Shown here: positions 28,596 to 38,050 of the stretch, in pieces
How the letters are laid out: the number at the start of each line of letters is the position of its first letter
Numbering within the stretch: the stretch's first letter is position 1
Assembly: GCF_001277215.2 (NCBI RefSeq)
Contig: NZ_CP013940.1
Location: forward strand, 4,230,640-4,294,639
From: Cronobacter malonaticus LMG 23826
GTDB taxonomy: Bacteria; Pseudomonadota; Gammaproteobacteria; Enterobacterales; Enterobacteriaceae
Reading direction: 5' to 3'
DNA: 64,000 nt
The notes under the pieces: model-generated
The model's database searches: none
What the model was told of the DNA's origin: nothing
Seen by the model: the letters and a program-made list of their open reading frames with translations, nothing else
Made by a program: the position numbers and the translations under genes

Positions 28596-31500
28596 TTACA
28601 CCTTTTCCACGTTCACCAGGAACGCCTTAAATTCCGGCGTCTGGGTGTTGGCGTCGCCCACGAACGGCGTCAGCGTGTTGGCGATAAAGCCTTTCTTCGC
28701 GACCCCTTCGTAACCCCAGTGGATTGGAATACCGATGGTATCCACCTGTTTGCCATCCACGTTGAGCGTGCGAATACGCTTGGTCACCACCGCTTTGGCT
28801 TTGATATAGCCGCGGTTGGAGGAGACTTTCACGGTATCGCCCTGCGCGATGCCAAGCTTGCCGGCGAGTTTCTCGCCAATCTCCACAAACTGTTCCGGCT
28901 GCGCGATGGCGTTCAACAGCGCGTGCTTGGTCCAGTAGTGGAAATGCTCGGTCAGACGGTACGTGGTGCCGACATACGGGAACTTATCCGCTTTGCCCAT
29001 CGCTTCCAGATCGCCTTTGAACACGCGCGCCGCCGGGTTAGACACCACGTTCGGGTGCAGCGGGTTGGTGCCAATCGGCGTCTCGAACGGCTCGTAGTGT
29101 TCCGGGAACGGGCCTTCCGCCATTTTGTCGATGGCGAACAGGCGGCCCATGCCTTCCGGCTGCATGATAAACGGACCGACATCGCTGCCCGGAGGCGCGG
29201 TGCTGTAGTCCGGGATATCGGCGCCGACCCACTTGCCGTTGGCGTAAGAGAGAAGCTGACGTTTCGGGTCCCACGGTTTGCCCTGCGGATCCGCGGAGGC
29301 GCGGTTATACAGGATGCGGCGGTTCAGCGGCCACGCCCATGCCCAGCCCAGCGTATTGCCAAGGCCCGACGGGTCGGCGTTGTCGCGGCGCGCCATCTGG
29401 TTGCCGTCCGGCGTCCAGCTGCCGGCGAAGATCCAGCAGCCGCTCGAGGTGGTGCCGTCGTCACGCAGATGCGCGAAGGTGCCCAGCTGATCGCCTTTCT
29501 TCGCCAGTACGTTGCCGGTCACCGGATCGATGATATCCGCCAGCGCTTTACCGTTGCTCTCCATGGCCACTTCTTCCGGCGACGGGTTTTCCGGCGTCGA
29601 ATAGTTCCAGCTCATGTTGAGGACCTGTTCCGGGCATGCGCCGCCCTGCTCGGCGTACATCTTACGCAGGCGCAGGAAGATACCGGCCAGGATTTCGCCG
29701 TCGTTCAGCGCTTCGCCCGGCGCGTCCTGACCTTTCCAGTGCCACTGCAGCCAGCGGCCGGAGTTCACGATAGATCCGTTCTCTTCGGCAAAGCAGGTGG
29801 ACGGCAGGCGGAACACTTCGGTCTGAATGCTCGCCGGATCGACATCGTTCTGCTCGCCGTGGTTCTGCCAGAAGGTAGAGGTCTCGGTATTGAGCGGATC
29901 GATAGTCACCAGGAACTTCAGTTTTGAGAGTGAAGCGACCACTTTGTTTTTGTTCGGGAACGAGGCGACCGGGTTAAAGCCCTGGCAGATATAGCCGTTG
30001 ACTTTGCCCTGGTGCATCATCTCGAAATATTGCAGGACGTCGTAGCCTTTATCCCACTTCGGCAGCCAGTCGAAGCCCCAGCTGTTCTCCGCCGTCGCTT
30101 TGTCGCCATAGAAGGCTTTCATCAGCGAAACGAAGAATTTCGGGTAGTTGCCCCAGTAGTTCACCTGGCCTTCCAGCAGCGGTTTCGGCGTGTTGGCGGT
30201 CAGGTAGGTTTGCAGATCGGCTTGTTTTTCGCTTGGCAGCGACATGTAGCCGGTCAGGCTCTGGCTCAGCAGACCGAGGTCGGTCAGGCCCTGAATGTTG
30301 GAGTGTCCGCGAAGCGCATTCACGCCGCCGCCCGCCATACCCATGTTGCCCAGCAGCAGCTGGATCATGGCCATAGTACGGATGTTCTGGGCGCCCACGG
30401 AGTGCTGCGTCCAGCCGAGCGCATACAGGAACGACGCGGTTTTGTCGTGTACGCTGGTTTCGGCGATGTATTCGCACACCTTCAGGAAATCGGCTTTCGG
30501 CGTACCACAGATATTCTCAACGACATCCGGCGTGTAGCGGGAGACGTGCGTTTTCAGCAGGTTCCAGACGCAGCGCGGGTGAGAAAGCGTGGTATCGCGT
30601 TTTGCGAAGCCTTTTTCGTCCAGCTCATAGTGCCAGCTGGTTTTGTCATATTTGCGTTTTTCCGCGTCATAGCCGGTGAACAGGCCGTCATCGAAACCGT
30701 AATCTTCACGCACGATCAGGCTGGCGTTGGTGTAGGCCTCGACATATTCGCGGTTAACCTTGTTGTTGTTCAGCAGGTACAGCAGTACGCCTGACAGGAA
30801 AGCGATGTCAGTACCGGAACGGATAGGCGTATAGAAATCGGCCACCGACGCCGTGCGCGTAAAGCGCGGGTCAATCACGATAAGCTTCGCGCCATTGTGG
30901 ATCTTGGCTTCCATCGCCCAGCGGAATCCCACCGGATGCGCTTCTGCCGCGTTCCCACCCATCACGACGATGAGGTTGGCGTTCTTCATATCAACCCAGT
31001 GGTTGGTCATCGCACCGCGACCAAATGTTGGAGCAAGACTTGCTACCGTTGGTCCGTGTCAGACACGCGCCTGGTTATCCACGGCTAACATGCCGAGGGC
31101 GCGGGTAAATTTCTGGGTTAAATAGCCGGTTTCGTTACTGGAAGCGGAGGCGCACAGCATACCGGTGGAGAGCCAGCGGTTAACGGTCGTGCCTTCGGCA
31201 TTTTGCGCGATGTAGTTCGCGTCGCGGTCTTCTTTCATCAGCTTCGCGATGCGATTAAACGCCTCGTCCCAGCTGATGCGCTGCCATTTATCGGAGCCAG
31301 GCGCGCGGTATTCAGGGTATTTCAGACGCGATTCGGAGTGGATGAAATCCACCAGACCTGCGCCTTTCGGGCAAAGCGCCCCGCGGTTGACCGGATGATC
31401 CGGGTCCCCTTCGATGTGGAAAATCGAGGATTTCGCGTTTTTCGCGCCGTCGCCGAGGCTATACATCAACAGCCCACAGCCGACGGAGCAGTACGTACAG

Positions 31501-31646
31501 GTATTACGGGTTTCGCGGGTGCGCAGCAGTTTATATTGCCGTGTTTCCGCCAGCGCGACGCTGGGAGCAAATCCCAGTGCGGCTGCCGTGGTGCCTGCCA
31601 TACCGCCAGCGCAGATCTTAAAGAACTGCCTTCTGCTGACCTGCAT
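28596..31646 (-). CDS. fdoG: Formate dehydrogenase-O, catalytic selenoprotein subunit (in-frame UGA = Sec196)
   Basis: Oxidises formate to CO2 in the periplasm using a molybdopterin cofactor. The reading frame is broken only by TGA at 31059-31061, codon 196, in the context ARV-U-HGPTVASLAP. This is the selenocysteine position of E. coli FdoG, so the gene is intact and encodes 1,016 residues. The N-terminus has a twin-arginine signal (SRRQFFK) and a first [4Fe-4S] motif (CTYCSVGCGLLMY). A SECIS-like hairpin follows the UGA. It leads fdoGHI-fdhE. An annotation program would split it into 195- and 804-residue pieces. Confidence 0.98.
31020..31061 (-). promoter_or_regulatory. Selenocysteine UGA and SECIS-like hairpin in fdoG
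   Basis: Directly after the UGA on the coding strand, GGTAGCAAG and CTTGCTCC face each other across a short loop, giving an apical hairpin centred about 20 bases downstream, the placement SelB requires. It resembles the fdhF/fdoG SECIS elements of E. coli. Confidence 0.85.
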
Positions 31647-31811
31647 GGATTGCTCCTTGTTCAGACATTGTCACAAAGTAAGTCGTATGGTTTTTCTTTT
31701 GCGGATGCCGCCGCAACGGTTCACAATCGTAATTCCCTTCTTAACGAGGAGGGATTAGGCGCAACAGAATACCACAATGTTGCTGAGGCTGTTTCAGACG
31801 GTTAATAAAAA

Positions 31812-32654
31812 GTGAATAAGAACCATCCAGAACTGTTGCAAAACGTGACCGATGTCACGGCCGCTCGTTCCCTTCCGCTCTGGAAAAGAGAGAACCTCAC
31901 CACCACAGAGCCGGACTGGCTGGCGGAAGAAGTGCCGGTAGCGCTGGTCTACAACGGTATCTCTCACGTCGTGATGATGGCGTCTCCCAAAGATTTGGAA
32001 ATCTTCGCCCTTGGATTTTCGTTATCGGAAGGAATTGTCGAATCTTCACACGAAATTTACGGCATGGATATTATCCATGGGTGTAATGGTATCGAAATTC
32101 AGGTGGAACTTTCCAGCCGTCGCTTTATGGGGCTCAAAGCGCGCCGCCGTAATCTGGCGGGGCGAACCGGCTGCGGCGTCTGCGGCGTGGAACAGCTTAA
32201 CGATATTGTGCGTCCTCTGGCTCCGCTGCCATTCACGCAAACTTTCTCGCTCGATAACCTCGACGGCGCGCTGCGTCAGCTCGCCAGCGTCCAGCCTGTC
32301 GGCGAGCTCACCGGCTGTACGCACGCCGCCGCCTGGCTGACCCCGCAGGGCGACATTGCGGGCGGGCATGAAGATGTCGGGCGTCACGTCGCGCTCGATA
32401 AACTGCTCGGCCGACGCGCGCGCGAAGCGTGGCAGCAGGGCGCGGTGCTGGTCTCCAGCCGGGCCAGCTATGAGATGGTGCAGAAAGCCGCGACCTGCGG
32501 CGTGGAAATTCTCTTTGCGGTCTCCGCCGCCACCACGCTCGCCGTGGAGGTCGCCGAGCGCTGCAACCTGACGCTGGTGGGCTTTTCGCGCCCTGGCCGC
32601 GCGACGATTTATACGCATCCGCAACGCCTGATCGCAGGCGATCAAAACGCGTAA
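31812..32654 (+). CDS. fdhD: Sulfur carrier protein FdhD
   Basis: Delivers sulfur from IscS to the molybdopterin cofactor of formate dehydrogenases. The 280-residue protein matches E. coli FdhD after a variable N-terminus and has the essential [11 protein letters not shown] cysteine pair, plus [17 protein letters not shown] and [12 protein letters not shown]. The start is GTG 31812 with only a weak upstream site. It is divergent from fdoG, 165 bases away, as in E. coli. Confidence 0.96.
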   Translation: MNKNHPELLQNVTDVTAARSLPLWKRENLTTTEPDWLAEEVPVALVYNGISHVVMMASPKDLEIFALGFSLSEGIVESSHEIYGMDIIHGCNGIEIQVELSSRRFMGLKARRRNLAGRTGCGVCGVEQLNDIVRPLAPLPFTQTFSLDNLDGALRQLASVQPVGELTGCTHAAAWLTPQGDIAGGHEDVGRHVALDKLLGRRAREAWQQGAVLVSSRASYEMVQKAATCGVEILFAVSAATTLAVEVAERCNLTLVGFSRPGRATIYTHPQRLIAGDQNA

Positions 32655-32784
32655 TTTTTGTTCAGTTTTTCTGAAAAAGTACGGCAAATCCTTCCGCTTT
32701 TGGTTTCCGGTTTGCAGGTCTACTATTACACACATCGAAGGCAAAGCGCCTTCTAACGTAAAACAGACCTGAAGGAATATTGCC

Positions 32785-32994
32785 ATGAACACTATCAAAT
32801 ATTTTGTTGCAGTTATGACCCTTGCTACCGCTTTCGGCGCTTTCGCTGGCCAGTCCATCACCGCGACCGACACCACGCTCTCCGGCGCAGAAGCTAAAAT
32901 CGCCGCGCAGGCCGAGCAGATGGGCGCGACGTACAAAATCACCGAAGCGTTCACCGGTAATCAGGTCCACATGACCGCCGAACTGAACAAATAA
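32785..32994 (+). CDS. Small DUF1471 (YhcN/BhsA-like) periplasmic protein
   Basis: A 69-residue protein with a clear signal peptide (MNTIKYFVAVMTLATAFGAFA) and a short domain in which LSGAEAKIAAQAEQMGATYKITEAFTG recalls the DUF1471 pattern. Family members are small periplasmic proteins often induced by stress, with unclear function. It is shorter than most (usually 80-90 residues). AAGGA precedes the ATG, and a strong terminator follows 18 bases after the stop, so it is a single-gene unit. Confidence 0.85.
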   Translation: MNTIKYFVAVMTLATAFGAFAGQSITATDTTLSGAEAKIAAQAEQMGATYKITEAFTGNQVHMTAELNK

Positions 32995-33012
32995 GCCAGA
33001 AGTTGTCGAAAG

Positions 33013-33034
33013 AGCGCCTGCGGGCGCTTTTTTT
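33013..33034 (+). terminator. Intrinsic terminator after the DUF1471 gene
   Basis: AGCGCC (33013-33018), TGCG loop, GGCGCT (33023-33028), then seven T. Confidence 0.9.
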
Positions 33035-33356
33035 ATGGCATGCCCGCCAGACGCAGCAGCGCGGTGACGACCGCCGCCGCAAAAATCACCACGATTAACG
33101 GTGCCTTGCGCCAGGCCAGAAAAAGCGCGAACGCGACACCCACCACCCTCGCCATACCCGCAAAGCTTTCACCTTCGTAAAACGTCGCCGCCAGCGCCAC
33201 GGCAAACAGCAAGGTGGTTGCCGCATCGGAGAGCAGCGCCTGCGCGCGTTCGCTCAGCGCCAGTTTGTTACCGAGCTTCGCCCCGCCAAAGCGCATCAGA
33301 TACGTGCCGACAGAGAGCACGGCGATCCCGGCCAGAATCATCATGGTACTCGCCAT
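33033..33356 (-). CDS. AzlD family (YgaH-like) branched-chain amino acid exporter subunit
   Basis: A 107-residue protein with about four hydrophobic segments and the AzlD pattern TYLMRFGGAKLG near the N-terminus. AzlD proteins work with AzlC to export branched-chain or related amino acids. Its ATG overlaps the stop of the AzlC gene by one base (TAATG). Its 3' end touches the T-run of the opposite-strand terminator. Confidence 0.88.
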   Translation of the reverse strand: MASTMMILAGIAVLSVGTYLMRFGGAKLGNKLALSERAQALLSDAATTLLFAVALAATFYEGESFAGMARVVGVAFALFLAWRKAPLIVVIFAAAVVTALLRLAGMP

Positions 33357-34018
33357 TATTTCTTCCTCGTGAGTAAGCCTGCCAGCGAGAGCAGCACCGG
33401 CAGCCCGACCGGCGCGAACGGCACGGCGGCAAGCGAAAGCGCCGCGCCGCTGCCTGCGCGGATAAGCGTGGTTCTGTTTTTCAGGGCGGGCAGCACCAGC
33501 GCGAGTAAGATCGCCGGGAAAACGGCGTCAAGACCAATGGTTTCCGGCGCGGGCAGCAGCGTGCCCATCGCCACGCCGATAACAACGCCAAGCGGCCAGC
33601 ACAGCGCCACGCCAAGCCCGCACAGCCAGTACGCCGCTTTACGGGTTTCGGGCGTCTCCTGCGATAACCCGAACACCACGCTTTCATCATTCATGATGTG
33701 CGAGCCCAGCAGCCTTTTTGCGCCCCGGCCCACCAGATCCCGCACCGTGATGCCAAACGGCAGATGGCGCGCGTTAACCAGCAGCCCCGCGGCGGCCGCC
33801 GCCAGCGGATTACCGCCGCTTGCGACGATGCCGATAAAAATAAACTCCGACGCACCTGCCAGTACCGATATAGACAGCAGCAGCGGCACCCACATCGCGA
33901 AGCCATAAGCCATCGCCAGCGTGCCATAAGACACCCCGACCACGCCGACGGCCAGACAGACCAGTAAAATAGCCTTTATAATGTCGCCTTTAAGACAGGC
34001 GAACCGGTGCAGAATCAT
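33356..34018 (-). CDS. AzlC family (YgaZ-like) exporter
   Basis: A 220-residue membrane protein with several helices. It has the AzlC motifs SYGTLAMAYGFAMW, GASEFIFIGI, NARHLPFGI and the cytoplasmic MNDESVVFGL. AzlC-AzlD pairs export amino acids such as valine or methionine. ATG 34018 has GGTGA seven bases upstream and is preferred over ATG 34033. It is divergent from the XRE-cupin regulator, which probably controls the pair. Confidence 0.9.
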   Translation of the reverse strand: MILHRFACLKGDIIKAILLVCLAVGVVGVSYGTLAMAYGFAMWVPLLLSISVLAGASEFIFIGIVASGGNPLAAAAAGLLVNARHLPFGITVRDLVGRGAKRLLGSHIMNDESVVFGLSQETPETRKAAYWLCGLGVALCWPLGVVIGVAMGTLLPAPETIGLDAVFPAILLALVLPALKNRTTLIRAGSGAALSLAAVPFAPVGLPVLLSLAGLLTRKK

Positions 34019-34033
34019 ACGTTTTTCACCCAT

Positions 34034-34107
34034 AACGAACGAATGAACATTATAATGAACATGCTGCCACCGATTTTCAACACGAACGTTTGTTCATTTT
34101 AACGAAC
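34034..34107. promoter_or_regulatory. Repeated AAYGAAC heptamers between azlC and its regulator
   Basis: The heptamer AAYGAAC occurs at 34034, 34042, 34054 and 34101, and inverted (GTTCATT) at 34092. GAAC-GTTT-GTTC (34084-34095) is a small palindrome. Five copies in 74 bases between divergent genes suggest operator sites for the XRE-cupin protein. Confidence 0.6.
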
Positions 34108-34120
34108 CAGGGAGCCTCAC

Positions 34121-34669
34121 ATGACACAGCCCATTACCGTGATTGCTAAAAGCCTGGTGCGCGAACGTACGCGCGCGGGGTTATCGCTGGCCGAAGTGGC
34201 CCGCCGCGCGGGGATTGCCAAATCCACACTGTCGCAGCTCGAAGCCGGTAACGGTAATCCGAGCCTGGAGACGCTCTGGGCGCTATGCGTGGCGCTTGAT
34301 ATTCCTTTTGCCCGCCTGATGGAACCGCAGGCCAATCAAACGCAGGTGATCCGCCGCGGTGAAGGGCCAAAAGTCGTTGCGGAACTCGCTAATTATCAGG
34401 CGATTTTGCTGGCGACCTGCCCGCCAGGCGCGCGTCGTGATATCTACCTGCTGCTGACGCAGCCGGAAGGCGAGCGTCTGTCACAGCCGCACCCGGCGGG
34501 CTCGGTGGAACATATCATCGTGACGCAGGGGCGTGCGCTGGTCGGGCTGGTAGAAGCGCCGGAGGAGCTGCACGCCGGGGATTACATCTGTTACCCCGCC
34601 GATCGGGCGCATATTTTTCGCGCGCTGGAGCCGGATACTCAGGCAATTCTGGTGGCGGAACAGAATTAA
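34121..34669 (+). CDS. XRE-family regulator with C-terminal cupin domain
   Basis: A 182-residue protein. Residues about 8-65 form a helix-turn-helix (LVRERTRAGLSLAEVARRAGIAKSTLSQLEAG). The C-terminal half is a cupin barrel (HPAGSVEHIIVTQGRALVG, then LHAGDYICYPADRAHIFRAL) that probably binds a small effector. Such proteins often regulate the divergent transporter gene, here azlCD. The ATG follows AGGGAG. Confidence 0.9.
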   Translation: MTQPITVIAKSLVRERTRAGLSLAEVARRAGIAKSTLSQLEAGNGNPSLETLWALCVALDIPFARLMEPQANQTQVIRRGEGPKVVAELANYQAILLATCPPGARRDIYLLLTQPEGERLSQPHPAGSVEHIIVTQGRALVGLVEAPEELHAGDYICYPADRAHIFRALEPDTQAILVAEQN

Positions 34670-34744
34670 GCCCTACAGAATCTGTGGACGCCTGCGCCAC
34701 CTCAGGCGACACTTTTACGCACCCTGCAATCAGGCACTTAACTT

Positions 34745-35752
34745 ATGTCGCTTAAAGCAATCGCCGCACAACTTGGCCTCTCCGTCACCACCGTCAGCCG
34801 CGCACTGAACGGCTACGACGACGTTTCTCAGGAAACCCGCGCGCGGGTGGAGGCTGAGGCGGCGCGACGCGGCTACCGGCCAAATACGTTCGCGCGTCGC
34901 CTGAAAATGGGCAAAATCGACGCCGTCGGGCTGGTCTTTCCCGTACATCCCGTGCCGCTCAATAACAGCGTCTTTATGGAGATGGTGGGCGAGATAAGCC
35001 GCGAACTGGCGCAACATGAGGTCGATTTGCTGCTGATTGCCGACGACGATCTGGCGGACAGCCACAGCTATATGCGCCTGGTGCAAAGCCGCCGCGTGGA
35101 CGCGCTGATTGTGGCGCATACGCTTGATAACGACCCACGTTTGCAGCAGCTTCAGACGGTGAACTTTCCTTTCCTGGCGCTCGGGCGCAGCCGGTTGCCG
35201 CAGCCGTACGCCTGGTTTGATTTCGACAACTACGCCGGTACGCATCAGGCCACCGAGCGGTTAATTCGTCTCGGCCACCGGCGCATCGCGATGCTTGGCG
35301 AGCACAACAGCCAGGCGTTTATCACCCAGCGCCGCGAGGGCTGGCGCGACGCGCTGAAAGCGCATCAGCTTGATGACAGCGGGCTGCGAATGCTGCCGCC
35401 CACGCGCCGCGCGGGTTACAAAGCGGTACTGGAACTGATGGCGCTGCCCGCGCCGCCGACGGCCATTGTGACCGATTGCAACTCGCTCGGCGACGGGGCC
35501 GCGATGGCACTGCAAACGCTCAATCGCTTAAAGGGCGAAGGGGCCGTTTCGCTGGTGGTCTATGACGGCCTGCCGCCTGACAGCATCGTGGAGATGGATG
35601 TGGCGGCGGTCATTCAGTCCACGCGTGCAGGCGTGGGGCGGCAAATCGCCGACATGGTGCAGCGTCTCATCGCGGGCGAGCCGGCAGAACAGCTTCAGGT
35701 GCTCTGGCAACCCGATTTTCTGGAAGGCAACACGCTTCATCCCGCAGGCTAA
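34745..35752 (+). CDS. rafR: LacI-family regulator of the alpha-galactoside genes (RafR-like)
   Basis: A 335-residue LacI/GalR repressor. The N-terminal helix-turn-helix reads MSLKAIAAQLGLSVTTVSRALNGY with the hinge RPNTFARRL. The rest is a periplasmic-binding-protein-like sugar domain. It precedes the alpha-galactosidase and the permease, and two LacI-type palindromes lie between. The arrangement matches the raf operons (rafR-rafA-rafB). The symbol is given by context and similarity, not by proof of the inducer. Confidence 0.85.
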   Translation: MSLKAIAAQLGLSVTTVSRALNGYDDVSQETRARVEAEAARRGYRPNTFARRLKMGKIDAVGLVFPVHPVPLNNSVFMEMVGEISRELAQHEVDLLLIADDDLADSHSYMRLVQSRRVDALIVAHTLDNDPRLQQLQTVNFPFLALGRSRLPQPYAWFDFDNYAGTHQATERLIRLGHRRIAMLGEHNSQAFITQRREGWRDALKAHQLDDSGLRMLPPTRRAGYKAVLELMALPAPPTAIVTDCNSLGDGAAMALQTLNRLKGEGAVSLVVYDGLPPDSIVEMDVAAVIQSTRAGVGRQIADMVQRLIAGEPAEQLQVLWQPDFLEGNTLHPAG

Positions 35753-35796
35753 AGCCAGGTCATTTTCCTAAGCAAAATTCTGTACAGATCACATAA

Positions 35797-35810
35797 CCGA
35801 AACGTTTTGG
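35797..35810 (+). promoter_or_regulatory. LacI-type operator 1
   Basis: CCGAAACGTTTTGG, imperfect palindrome centred 21 bases (two helical turns) before the second copy. Confidence 0.8.
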
Positions 35811-35817
35811 TTGGCAT

Positions 35818-35831
35818 CCGAAACGTTTCGG
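35818..35831 (+). promoter_or_regulatory. LacI-type operator 2
   Basis: CCGAAACGTTTCGG, perfect 14-bp palindrome with the central CG typical of LacI/GalR operators, 39 bases before the alpha-galactosidase start. Confidence 0.88.
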
Positions 35832-35869
35832 ATCAACAGTAAAAGCATTCTTTTACCGGAGATGCTTTT

Positions 35870-37993
35870 ATGGAAACCCGCATTCATCGCCTCACCAGCC
35901 CCACAACCGATGTTGTTATCAAAACGCACCCGTTCGCTGAAATTCTCTACTGGGGGCCGCATCTTGCGCACTTTTCGCAGCAGGATTGCGCGAGCCTTGT
36001 GCGCCCGGTCGCGAATGGCCGTCTGGATACCGATTCACCCGTCACGCTAATGGCGGAGAACGGCCACGGGCTGTTTGGCGCGCCGGGGCTGGAAGGGCAC
36101 CGCAATGGGCTGGACGCCTCGCCGGTGTTTACCACGCAGGACGTCAACCAGAACGGGCAGACGCTGATAATTACCAGTGAAGACGCCACCGCCGGGCTGC
36201 GGCTCGTGAGCGAGCTTTCGCTCAGCGACAGCGGCGTGCTAAAGGTGCGCCACGGCCTGACCAATCTGCGCGATGGTGCCTGGCAGGTGGATCGTTTCGC
36301 GGTCACGCTGCCGGTGGCGGAACGGGCGTTTGAAGTGATGGCGTTTCATGGCCGCTGGATACGTGAGTTCCAGCCGCACCGCGTAACGTTAAGCCACGAC
36401 GGCTTTGTGCTGGAAAACCGCCGCGGGCGCACCTCGCACGAGCATTTTCCGGCGCTTATCGCCGGTACGCCGGGTTTTGGCGAGCAGCACGGCGACGTCT
36501 GGGGCGTGCACCTTGGCTGGAGCGGCAATCACCGGCTGAAGTGCGAAGCGAAAACCGACGGGCGGCGCTATCTCCAGGCCGAGGCGCTCTATCTGCCAGG
36601 CGAAATGGCGCTGGCCACCGGCGAGACGCTGCACACGCCCTGGCTTTATGCCAGCCACTCCACGCGCGGCCTGAACGGTATGAGCCAGCAGTTCCACCGC
36701 TTTCTGCGTGAGGAAATTATTCGTTTTCCCGGCAACAAACCGCGGCCGGTGCACCTCAACACCTGGGAGGGGATCTACTTCGACCATCAGCCGGAGTACA
36801 TCATGCAGATGGCGACCAGGGCTGCGGCGCTCGGCGTGGAGCGCTTTATCATTGACGACGGCTGGTTTAAGGGCCGCAACGACGACCATGCGGCGCTCGG
36901 CGACTGGTATCTCGATGAGCAGAAATACCCGGACGGCCTGATGCCGGTGATTAACCATGTGAAAAACCTCGGCATGGAGTTCGGCATCTGGGTGGAGCCG
37001 GAGATGATCAACCCCGATTCCGATCTTTACCGCGCGCACTCGGATTGGGTGCTGGCGCTGCCGGGCTACCCGAAAACCACCGGACGTCACCAGTGGGTGC
37101 TTAATCTCAACATTCCTGACGCCTTCGATTACCTGCTGGAACGCATGAGCTGGCTTTTGGGCGAGCATCCGGTTGATTACGTGAAGTGGGATATGAACCG
37201 TGAGCTGGTGCAGCCGGGCCACGCGGGCAAAGCGGCGGCAGACGCCCAGACGCGCCAGTTCTATCGCCTGCTGGATGTACTGCGCGCGCGCTTCCCGCAC
37301 GTTGAGTTTGAGTCCTGCGCATCCGGCGGCGGGCGTATCGATTTCGAAGTGCTGACGCGCACGCACCGCTTCTGGGCCTCCGACAACAACGACGCGCTGG
37401 AGCGCAATACCATCCAGCGCGGCATGAGCTACTTCTTCCCGCCGGAAGTCATGGGCGCGCATATCGGCAACCCGCGCTGCCACGCGACTTTCCGCCAGCA
37501 CAGCATTGAATTTCGCGGCCTGACGGCGCTGTTCGGTCATATGGGGCTGGAGCTGGACCCGGTCAGCGCGGGCGAGCAGGAGGCGGCGGGCTATCAGCGT
37601 TATGCCGCGCTCTATAAAGAGTGGCGTGAGCTGATCCACACCGGAGACCTGTGGCGCGTGGAGATGCCGGACGCCGCCACGCAGGTGCAGGGCGTCGTCA
37701 GTCAGGATAAGACGCAGGGGCTGTTTCTGGTAAGCCAGCTGGCGATGCCGGACTACACGCTGCCGGGCGCGCTGCGCGTGCCGGGGCTCGATCCGCAGGC
37801 CCGTTACCAGGTGCGGCTGGTGGATCATCCGAATATTCAGCTGACCGGCGAAGGCGGCCACACCATGCGCCAGTTGCCTGGCTGGATGAGCGAGCCTGTC
37901 AGCGCCAGCGGCGAATGGCTGGCGCAGGCGGGGCTGCAACTGCCGGTGCTCGACCCCGAAACTGCGATGCTTATCGCGTTTGAGCGCGTGTAA
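35870..37993 (+). CDS. rafA: GH36 alpha-galactosidase (RafA-like)
   Basis: A 707-residue enzyme removing terminal alpha-galactose from melibiose or raffinose-type sugars. It has the GH36 order: N-terminal beta-domain, a central TIM barrel starting near NTWEGIYFD, and a C-terminal beta-domain. The catalytic nucleophile is Asp 441 in VKWDMNR and the acid-base is Asp 505 in FWASDNND, numbered from this start; also visible are GIWVEPEMINPDSDLYR and FESCASGGGRIDFE. Length equals that of RafA from raffinose plasmids. No signal peptide, so it acts in the cytosol on imported sugar. Confidence 0.95.
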   Translation: METRIHRLTSPTTDVVIKTHPFAEILYWGPHLAHFSQQDCASLVRPVANGRLDTDSPVTLMAENGHGLFGAPGLEGHRNGLDASPVFTTQDVNQNGQTLIITSEDATAGLRLVSELSLSDSGVLKVRHGLTNLRDGAWQVDRFAVTLPVAERAFEVMAFHGRWIREFQPHRVTLSHDGFVLENRRGRTSHEHFPALIAGTPGFGEQHGDVWGVHLGWSGNHRLKCEAKTDGRRYLQAEALYLPGEMALATGETLHTPWLYASHSTRGLNGMSQQFHRFLREEIIRFPGNKPRPVHLNTWEGIYFDHQPEYIMQMATRAAALGVERFIIDDGWFKGRNDDHAALGDWYLDEQKYPDGLMPVINHVKNLGMEFGIWVEPEMINPDSDLYRAHSDWVLALPGYPKTTGRHQWVLNLNIPDAFDYLLERMSWLLGEHPVDYVKWDMNRELVQPGHAGKAAADAQTRQFYRLLDVLRARFPHVEFESCASGGGRIDFEVLTRTHRFWASDNNDALERNTIQRGMSYFFPPEVMGAHIGNPRCHATFRQHSIEFRGLTALFGHMGLELDPVSAGEQEAAGYQRYAALYKEWRELIHTGDLWRVEMPDAATQVQGVVSQDKTQGLFLVSQLAMPDYTLPGALRVPGLDPQARYQVRLVDHPNIQLTGEGGHTMRQLPGWMSEPVSASGEWLAQAGLQLPVLDPETAMLIAFERV

Positions 37994-38050
37994 CAGGCGG
38001 GCGCCGTGAAAGCGGCACCTCAATGGTCTGGTCTTCTAAGGGCGACAATA

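Noticed and set aside
27705..29927. 740-codon plus-strand frame opposite fdoH and fdoG
   Set aside because: It lies wholly over well-recognised fdo genes and has random-looking Arg/His/Ala-rich composition typical of antisense frames in GC-rich DNA.
28596..31646. fdoG as a pseudogene split by TGA
   Set aside because: The TGA is at the selenocysteine position of the family, a SECIS-like hairpin follows, and selAB are present.
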